Part shown: positions 58,960 through 64,000 of the stretch, piece after piece | How positions within the stretch are numbered: the first letter of the stretch is position 1 | Layout: the number at the start of each line of letters is the position of its first letter | NCBI RefSeq assembly: GCF_032878875.1 | Contig: NZ_CP118157.1 | Location: forward strand, 992,001 to 1,056,000 | From: Microbacterium sp. AB | Lineage (GTDB): Bacteria > Actinomycetota > Actinomycetes > Actinomycetales > Microbacteriaceae | Direction of reading: 5' to 3' | Length of the DNA stretch: 64,000 bases | Translations under genes and position numbers: made by a program | Notes under the pieces: generated by a model | Told to the model about the DNA's origin: nothing | What the model saw: only the letters and a program-made list of their open reading frames with translations | The model's database searches: none

Positions 58960-58965
58960 GAGGCC

Positions 58966-60204
58966 ATGGCCAAGTACTTCGGCATCGTCCTCGCCGGCGG
59001 CGAAGGAAAGCGGCTCCTGCCGCTGACGGCGGATCGAGCGAAGCCGGCGGTGCCGTTCGGCGGCCAGTACCGGCTCATCGACTTCGCGCTGTCGAACCTC
59101 ATCAACTCGGGGCTCCGGCAGATCGTCGTCCTGACGCAGTACAAGTCGCACAGCCTCGACCGGCACATCTCCCAGCTGTGGCGCATGAACGGCCTCCTCG
59201 GCTCCTACATCGCCTCCGTGCCCGCGCAGCAGCGCCTCGGGAAGCGCTGGTACCAGGGATCGGGCGACGCCATCTTGCAGAGCCTCAACCTCGTGTACGA
59301 CGAGAACCCCGACTACATCGTCGTCGTCGGCGCCGACCACGTGTACCGGATGGACTTCTCGCAGATGCTCGACGCGCACATCGCCTCGGGCGCCGACGCC
59401 ACCGTCGCGGCCATCCGCCAGCCCATCGCGCTCGCCGACCAGTTCGGCGTCATCGACATCGATCCCGACGAGCCCGCGCGCATCCGCGCGTTCCTCGAGA
59501 AGCCGTCCGATCCCGAGGGCCTGCCCGACTCGCCGGGCGAGGTGCTCGCGTCGATGGGCAACTACGTCTTCACCGCGCAGGCGCTCATCGACGAGGTGCT
59601 GCGCGACGGCGACCGCACCGACTCCGGCCATGACATGGGCGGCGACATCATCCCGGCCTTCGTCGAGCGCGGCACCGCGGGCGTGTACGACATGAAGGAG
59701 AACGTCGTCCCGGGCGCCTCGGCGCGCGATCGCTACTACTGGCGCGACGTGGGGACCATCGACTCCTACTTCGAGGCGCACCAGGACCTCATCTCGGTGC
59801 TGCCCGTCTTCAACCTGTACAACCAGGACTGGCCGATCTTCAGCCAGCAGGTCAATCTGCCTCCGGCGAAGTTCACGAGGGACGCCCGCGGCACGCTGAG
59901 CACGGTGATCGACTCGATCGTCGCGAGCGGGTCCGTCGTCTCCGGCGCCCACGTCGAGCGCAGCGTTCTCGGCTCCGGCGGGATCGTCGAGTCGGGGGCG
60001 CACGTGAGCGACTCCATCGTCTTCGAGAACGCCCGCATCAAGCCGGGCGCGACCGTGCGCCGCGCGATCCTCGACAAGAACGTCGTCGTCGAGGCGGGCG
60101 CCACGATCGGGCTGTCCCGCGAGGCGGACGCCGCGCGCGGCTTCGCGGTCACGCCGAGCGGCATCACGCTCGTGGGCAAGGGAGAGACGGTCCCCGTCGC
60201 CTGA
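58966..60204 (+). CDS. glgC: Glucose-1-phosphate adenylyltransferase
   Basis: 412 aa. N-terminal nucleotidyltransferase motif [25 protein letters not shown], substrate residues in [10 protein letters not shown] and GADHVYRMD, and a C-terminal left-handed beta-helix with the allosteric region. It makes ADP-glucose from glucose 1-phosphate and ATP, the committed step to glycogen and GlgM products. Divergent from glgA across a 110-bp region in which both promoters look leaderless. Length normal for actinobacterial GlgC. Confidence 0.96.
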   Translation: MAKYFGIVLAGGEGKRLLPLTADRAKPAVPFGGQYRLIDFALSNLINSGLRQIVVLTQYKSHSLDRHISQLWRMNGLLGSYIASVPAQQRLGKRWYQGSGDAILQSLNLVYDENPDYIVVVGADHVYRMDFSQMLDAHIASGADATVAAIRQPIALADQFGVIDIDPDEPARIRAFLEKPSDPEGLPDSPGEVLASMGNYVFTAQALIDEVLRDGDRTDSGHDMGGDIIPAFVERGTAGVYDMKENVVPGASARDRYYWRDVGTIDSYFEAHQDLISVLPVFNLYNQDWPIFSQQVNLPPAKFTRDARGTLSTVIDSIVASGSVVSGAHVERSVLGSGGIVESGAHVSDSIVFENARIKPGATVRRAILDKNVVVEAGATIGLSREADAARGFAVTPSGITLVGKGETVPVA

Positions 60205-60220
60205 GACGCCGCTCGCCGTC

Positions 60221-62476
60221 TCAGGCGTCGTCGGCGAGGCCGGGTCGCACGACGAGGGAGCGGGGCAGGACGGCTGCGCGGATGCGCACCGCGGTGCTCG
60301 GGAGGAGCGCGTGGCGGATGCGGCGGAGCGCGGCCTCCGCGGCGCGACGGGGGAGGGCCTCGGCGTCGCGGGCGAACGCCGCCCGCTCGACCGCGCCGAC
60401 GAGGAGGGCGACGTCGGCAGCGGGCGCGCCCCGGTCCGCGACGAGCCGTGCGCCGAGTGTCCGCGGCGACTCGCTCGCGCTCACCTCCGCTCCCGCGTCG
60501 ATCGCGGTGTCGACGAGCTCGAGCCACGCCGCCTCCGCGAGGGCGGTGCCGCGCGCGCGGACGCGTCGCGCCCGGCGGAGGCGGCGCACGGCCAGGGGCA
60601 GCGCGAGGACGAGCGCGGCGACCAGCGCGCCGATCGCGATGCCGCGCGACCGGGACGCGTCCGAGGCGTCCGCGTCCGACTCCGAGGCGGGGGGCTGGTC
60701 CTCGACGGGGACGGTCTCGCCCGTCGTCGGCGTCGGAGACGGCGCGGCATCCGGGCTCTCGGGCTCCTCCTCGGGGCTCTCGGACGCCCCGAGCGTCTGC
60801 GGCAGGAAGTTCGTCGCCACGCCGAGCGAGGCCGTCGGCTCGAACGGGACCCAGCCGATGCCCTCGAGATACGCCTCGGGCCACGCGTGCAGCTGCCTGC
60901 TCGTCACCGAGTACGTCACACGGCCGTCGTCGTCGGTCTCCCCCGTGGACGTTCCGGGGAGGTAGCCGACGACGACGCGCGAGGGGATGCCGAGCGTGCG
61001 CGCCATGACGGCGAACGACGAGGCGAAGTGCACGCAGTAGCCGGCGCGCACGTCGAGGAACTCCGCGATCGCGTCGACCCCCGAGCCGTCGAAGCCCTCC
61101 TCGACGGGCGCGTCGAGCGAGTAGGCGAACTCCCCGCCGCGGAACCAGCTCTGCAGCGCGCGCAGCTCGTCGTAGGGGTTCTCCGCGCCGGAGGTCAACT
61201 CGGCCGCGAGCTCGGGGATGACGTCCGGCAGCTCCGGCAGCTCCAGGGTCTGCTCGGGCACGGATGCGCCGTCCGCGGACGCCGCTCGGGCCTGCTCCCG
61301 CGTGGGAGCCGCATGCTGCCATCCCACCGTGTACTCCGCGCCGAGAGACGTGCTCGAGCTCGACACGACCGTGCGGTTCGCCACGAGCATCGACCACGAC
61401 TCGTCCACGCCCTCGAGCTCCGTCGCGGCGTAGGGGACGGGCAGGTACTCGCCCCTCAGCTGCGTGATCTCGACGAGGGCCGAGCTCTCGACGCTCGGCG
61501 CGGTGCCCTCCTCGACGCCGGGGAGCGCGCCGACCGCGGACAGCCGGCCCGTGTCGGGCTCCCAGACATCGCCGTCGAAAGACGACAGGGTCGCGACGCG
61601 CAGATAGGGCGCGGAGCCGGCGTCGGTCGTGATCCTCAGCACCTCGGTCTCGGCGGGCTGGCGCAGGCTGGCTCCGAGATCGAGGTCGGCGTCGATGGTC
61701 GTGGTAGGACCGAAGCCCGAGCCCGGGCGGGCGACGGGCTCGGGCAGGAGGGGCGGGACGACCAGGGCCGCGACCACCGTGACGGCGCCGACGATCGCCG
61801 CGACGGCGGAGACGGATGCCGTGTGCCGGGCGTCGCGTCGCGGTCCCCGTGCGCGCGCATCCGCGTGGAGAAGGAGCAGGATCGACACCGCGGACGGCAC
61901 GAAGAACACCGCGTCGACCCGTTGCGGGACGACGAGCGACGGGACGAGCGAGACGGCGATGAGGCCGACCGACGCGAGCAGCGGGAGACGAGCGGTCAGG
62001 ATGACGTGCGCCATCGCGATCGCGAAGACGCCGAAGGCCGCCGCCAGCACCCACGACAGCCCCGCCGAGGGGGCCACGGGCGCCACCCCGTCCATGATCT
62101 CCTCGGACGCCCCCGCGAACAGGGCTTCGAGCGCGGGGAACGTGTCCCGGACGGGCAGCACCACGAGCCGCGGCACGGTGGGCGGCAGCAGCAGCGCGAC
62201 GCACAGGGCCCATGCGGCGATCTCCGCGGCGACCGCCCATCCCGGTCGCGCGGAGCGCCGCACGAGGGAGCCCGCGGCGAGGACGACCGCGACGACGAGG
62301 AGAGCCGACGGCAGCCAGGCGGGCACGATGACGCGCGCGAGGGGCAGGGCGGAGGCGATGACCGCGACGCCGGTCCACAGCGCGAGGAGCGGGTCGCCCC
62401 GGCGCGGAGCCCGTGCGGCCCCGCCCGGTCGGGCCCGCGTCGTCCTCGTGCCGTCCGGACGATCAGCCGCGGCCAT
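60221..62476 (-). CDS. Transglutaminase-like membrane protein (TgpA type, DUF3488-TGc-DUF4129)
   Basis: 751 aa. Six N-terminal transmembrane helices (about 25-225), a large extracytoplasmic part with the transglutaminase-like core, one more helix (about 640-660) and a cytosolic DUF4129 tail. Catalytic residues: Cys in RAGYCVHFASSF, His in SRQLHAWPEAYL, and an acidic residue (Glu) in GWVPFEPT. It is the third gene of the conserved MoxR-DUF58-transglutaminase operon. The start at 62476 lies inside the DUF58 gene (14-bp overlap). Role: probably a surface protein-processing or assembly system; the substrate is not known. Confidence 0.9.
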   Translation of the reverse strand: MAAADRPDGTRTTRARPGGAARAPRRGDPLLALWTGVAVIASALPLARVIVPAWLPSALLVVAVVLAAGSLVRRSARPGWAVAAEIAAWALCVALLLPPTVPRLVVLPVRDTFPALEALFAGASEEIMDGVAPVAPSAGLSWVLAAAFGVFAIAMAHVILTARLPLLASVGLIAVSLVPSLVVPQRVDAVFFVPSAVSILLLLHADARARGPRRDARHTASVSAVAAIVGAVTVVAALVVPPLLPEPVARPGSGFGPTTTIDADLDLGASLRQPAETEVLRITTDAGSAPYLRVATLSSFDGDVWEPDTGRLSAVGALPGVEEGTAPSVESSALVEITQLRGEYLPVPYAATELEGVDESWSMLVANRTVVSSSSTSLGAEYTVGWQHAAPTREQARAASADGASVPEQTLELPELPDVIPELAAELTSGAENPYDELRALQSWFRGGEFAYSLDAPVEEGFDGSGVDAIAEFLDVRAGYCVHFASSFAVMARTLGIPSRVVVGYLPGTSTGETDDDGRVTYSVTSRQLHAWPEAYLEGIGWVPFEPTASLGVATNFLPQTLGASESPEEEPESPDAAPSPTPTTGETVPVEDQPPASESDADASDASRSRGIAIGALVAALVLALPLAVRRLRRARRVRARGTALAEAAWLELVDTAIDAGAEVSASESPRTLGARLVADRGAPAADVALLVGAVERAAFARDAEALPRRAAEAALRRIRHALLPSTAVRIRAAVLPRSLVVRPGLADDA

Positions 62477-63701
62477 GGGACGCCCCCGGATCCAGGGAAC
62501 GGGCCCACGCGGTCGCGGCATCGTCCTCGAGCAGGACCGAGCGCCATCCGGCGCGCGTCGCCGCGTCGAGGGCGTCGCCGTGCGGAGCGGCGGCGAAGAG
62601 CAGGGGCAGCGACGCCTGGCGCACGACACGCGCGAGCAGGGGAGCGTCGGCGGCGTCGAGCCGGCCCGTGATCAGCACCAGCGGCCCCGCGGCGACCCCG
62701 GCGAGCACCTCCGCCAGCCGCGGCAGGGCATCGGGGGAACGCGTGCCGACGGCGGCGAACGCGCTGAGCAGCTCGTGGCGCTCGTCGGACTGCGCGGCGC
62801 CCTGGACGCCGAGGGAGGCGAGGGGAGCGCCTTCGCCGTCGACCACGCTGACGAGGTATCCGTCGCGTGCGAGCCGCCACGCGGCCGACACGCACAGGGT
62901 CACCGCGGTCTCGAACGCCTCGTCCGCGCCCGGCGAGGCCGCGTCGGGCGACCAACGGGCGGCGCTGCGGTCGAGCACGACGACGGCCCGGGGCGACGCC
63001 TCGTGCTCCTCCTCGCGCACCATGAAGTCGCCCAGCCGTGCCGACGCGCGCCAGTGGATGCGGCGCATCGAGTCCCCGGGCGCGTACGGACGGGGGATGA
63101 GGTTGTCGCTCCCCTGCCCGCGGCGCTCTGCGGTCGTCAGCGCGAGGCCGGAGTCGCCCGCGACCCGCGGCAGCGGCGCGAGCGGCGCGAGACGCGGCGT
63201 GACGGCGGCGGAGGTGCCGCGGCCGAGCCGTCGCGCCCGCCTGGCGATGCCGAAGGGGTCGTGCTCGACGACCGTGAGCGGGCCGATCTCCCACACGCCG
63301 CGTCGTATGCCGGTGACCGTATATGAGAGCTCGAGGGCGTCGTTCGCCCCGATGCCGGGCAGGAGGCGCGCGGAGAACGTCCCCGAGGCCTCGCCCGACA
63401 GGCCCGCGGGCAGATCGTCCGACCAGCTCCCTCCGGCCGTCGGGAGCGCCGAGCGTCCCGACACGCGCACGACCACGGCGCTCTCCTCGTCGATCGCGAC
63501 GGTCTCCGGGCGCACGACGCGCGTGAGCCGCCCCGGGCGGCGGCGCAGGTACACCGACAGCAGGCTGGCGGCGACGAGCGCGATCATGAGCACGCCGAAG
63601 GCGAGGGCCTCGCTCGAGCCGACGACGTGCGCAGCGGTCCACAGCCCGGCGCCCAGCACGAGCGCGCCCGTCCCGCGCAGCGTGAGCGGCCAGCGTCGCA
63701 T
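62463..63701 (-). CDS. DUF58 domain membrane protein
   Basis: 412 aa. Two N-terminal transmembrane helices (LRGTGALVLGAGLWTAAHVVG and FGVLMIALVAASLLSVYL) precede a beta-rich region. The DUF58 core follows, with RRGQGSDNLIPRPYAPGDSMRRIHWRASARLGDFMVREEEHEAS and a VWA-like metal motif VVLDRSAARWS. It lies directly after the MoxR ATPase gene (5-bp gap between the moxR stop at 63707 and its start) and is overlapped by the transglutaminase gene. MoxR-DUF58 pairs are thought to be chaperone/assembly systems. Confidence 0.9.
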   Translation of the reverse strand: MRRWPLTLRGTGALVLGAGLWTAAHVVGSSEALAFGVLMIALVAASLLSVYLRRRPGRLTRVVRPETVAIDEESAVVVRVSGRSALPTAGGSWSDDLPAGLSGEASGTFSARLLPGIGANDALELSYTVTGIRRGVWEIGPLTVVEHDPFGIARRARRLGRGTSAAVTPRLAPLAPLPRVAGDSGLALTTAERRGQGSDNLIPRPYAPGDSMRRIHWRASARLGDFMVREEEHEASPRAVVVLDRSAARWSPDAASPGADEAFETAVTLCVSAAWRLARDGYLVSVVDGEGAPLASLGVQGAAQSDERHELLSAFAAVGTRSPDALPRLAEVLAGVAAGPLVLITGRLDAADAPLLARVVRQASLPLLFAAAPHGDALDAATRAGWRSVLLEDDAATAWARSLDPGASHGRG

Positions 63702-63706
63702 GGCGG

Positions 63707-64000
63707 TCAGGGCGTCGCCGTCAGCGGCACCCGGATGGACCGCACGACGCGCTCGAGGATGCCGGAGGCGGCATCCTCCTCGCCGCGATGCCGGGCGGCC
63801 TCCCGCGTGGGGATGACGCGATGCGCGAACACGGGCACGAGCAGCGCGGCGATGTCGTCGGGGATGACGTACTCGCGCCCGTCGAGGGCCGCGCGGACCT
63901 TCGCGGCGCGGACGAGCTGGATCGTCGCGCGCGGGCTCGCCCCGAGGCGCAGGTCGGGATGGCGCCTCGTCGCCTGCGCGATCGCGACCGCGTACCGCTC
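63707..64000 (-). CDS. MoxR family AAA+ ATPase (N-terminal part outside window)
   Basis: The last 97 codons only. They cover the MoxR lid domain, with RRHPDLRLGASPRATIQLVRAAKVRAALDGR carrying the sensor-2 Arg, then the YVIPDDIAALLVPVFAHRVIPT segment, typical of MoxR proteins. The Walker motifs are off the window edge. It heads the MoxR-DUF58-transglutaminase operon. The frame is open to the window end. Confidence 0.93.
   Translation of the reverse strand, partial: ERYAVAIAQATRRHPDLRLGASPRATIQLVRAAKVRAALDGREYVIPDDIAALLVPVFAHRVIPTREAARHRGEEDAASGILERVVRSIRVPLTATP

Noticed and set aside
59766..62378. 870-codon open frame on the minus strand
   Set aside because: Overlaps glgC antisense and the transglutaminase gene out of frame; no motifs, while both real genes have intact catalytic residues.
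1..64000. CRISPR arrays, prophage, transposases, rRNA, toxin-antitoxin or defence islands
   Set aside because: None of the translated frames with sensible composition shows such families, and no regularly spaced repeats were found.

Overview
This is 64 kb of very GC-rich DNA (roughly 70 percent G+C) with dense, tightly overlapping genes, many GTG starts and TAnnnT -10 boxes sitting 6-8 bases before start codons. Together with the gene families present (actinobacterial glgA/glgC pair, MsiK-type sugar importers without their own ATPase, ROK regulators, DUF2568, DUF1684, DUF1028), it points to an actinobacterium, most likely Microbacteriaceae (Microbacterium-like). I see no prophage, insertion sequence, CRISPR array or rRNA; the only RNA gene I can support is one tRNA-Ser.

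Layout. 1-3.2 kb: alkylation repair (truncated Ada-AlkA fusion, Ogt methyltransferase), an AhpD-like protein and a sulfurtransferase. 3.3-7.0 kb: a heterodimeric ABC exporter with one degenerate ATP site. 7.2-9.1 kb: an acetyltransferase and an L,D-transpeptidase. 9.3-17.4 kb: an amino-sugar module made of a cytosolic GH20-type hexosaminidase, a sugar importer (binding protein plus two permeases), a ROK repressor, a ROK sugar kinase and NagB. 17.4-23.8 kb: membrane and housekeeping genes (YrdB, two acidic small proteins, an SPFH/flotillin protein, a fatty-acid desaturase, DUF1801, a DUF2255 remnant, an alpha/beta hydrolase, DUF1684). 23.8-28.7 kb: a five-gene peptide/opine-type ABC importer, closed by a strong terminator. 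28.8-30.7 kb: a zinc alcohol dehydrogenase and a GntR regulator.

30.7-46.2 kb is the accessory core. A second ATPase-less sugar importer is followed by a LysR regulator and then a nine-gene, mostly overlapping operon: flavin monooxygenase, RidA, DUF1028, M20 hydrolase, aldehyde dehydrogenase, two GMC flavoenzymes (the second resembling pyranose 2-oxidase / glycoside 3-oxidase), NAD formate dehydrogenase and glutathione-independent formaldehyde dehydrogenase. My reading is that it takes up and oxidises a glycoside or methylated amine/ether and burns the released formaldehyde to CO2 via formate. The substrate is not readable from sequence, and this is the best candidate for an undescribed pathway.

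46.2-64 kb: a small membrane gene and a LysR regulator; a second peptide-type importer operon with a fused double ATPase, a CocE/NonD serine hydrolase and a TetR regulator; beta-carbonic anhydrase; an unusual A+T-rich 20-bp inverted repeat; a two-gene membrane/lipoprotein operon; tRNA-Ser(GGA); divergent glgA and glgC, both apparently leaderless; and a transglutaminase-DUF58-MoxR operon that runs off the end.
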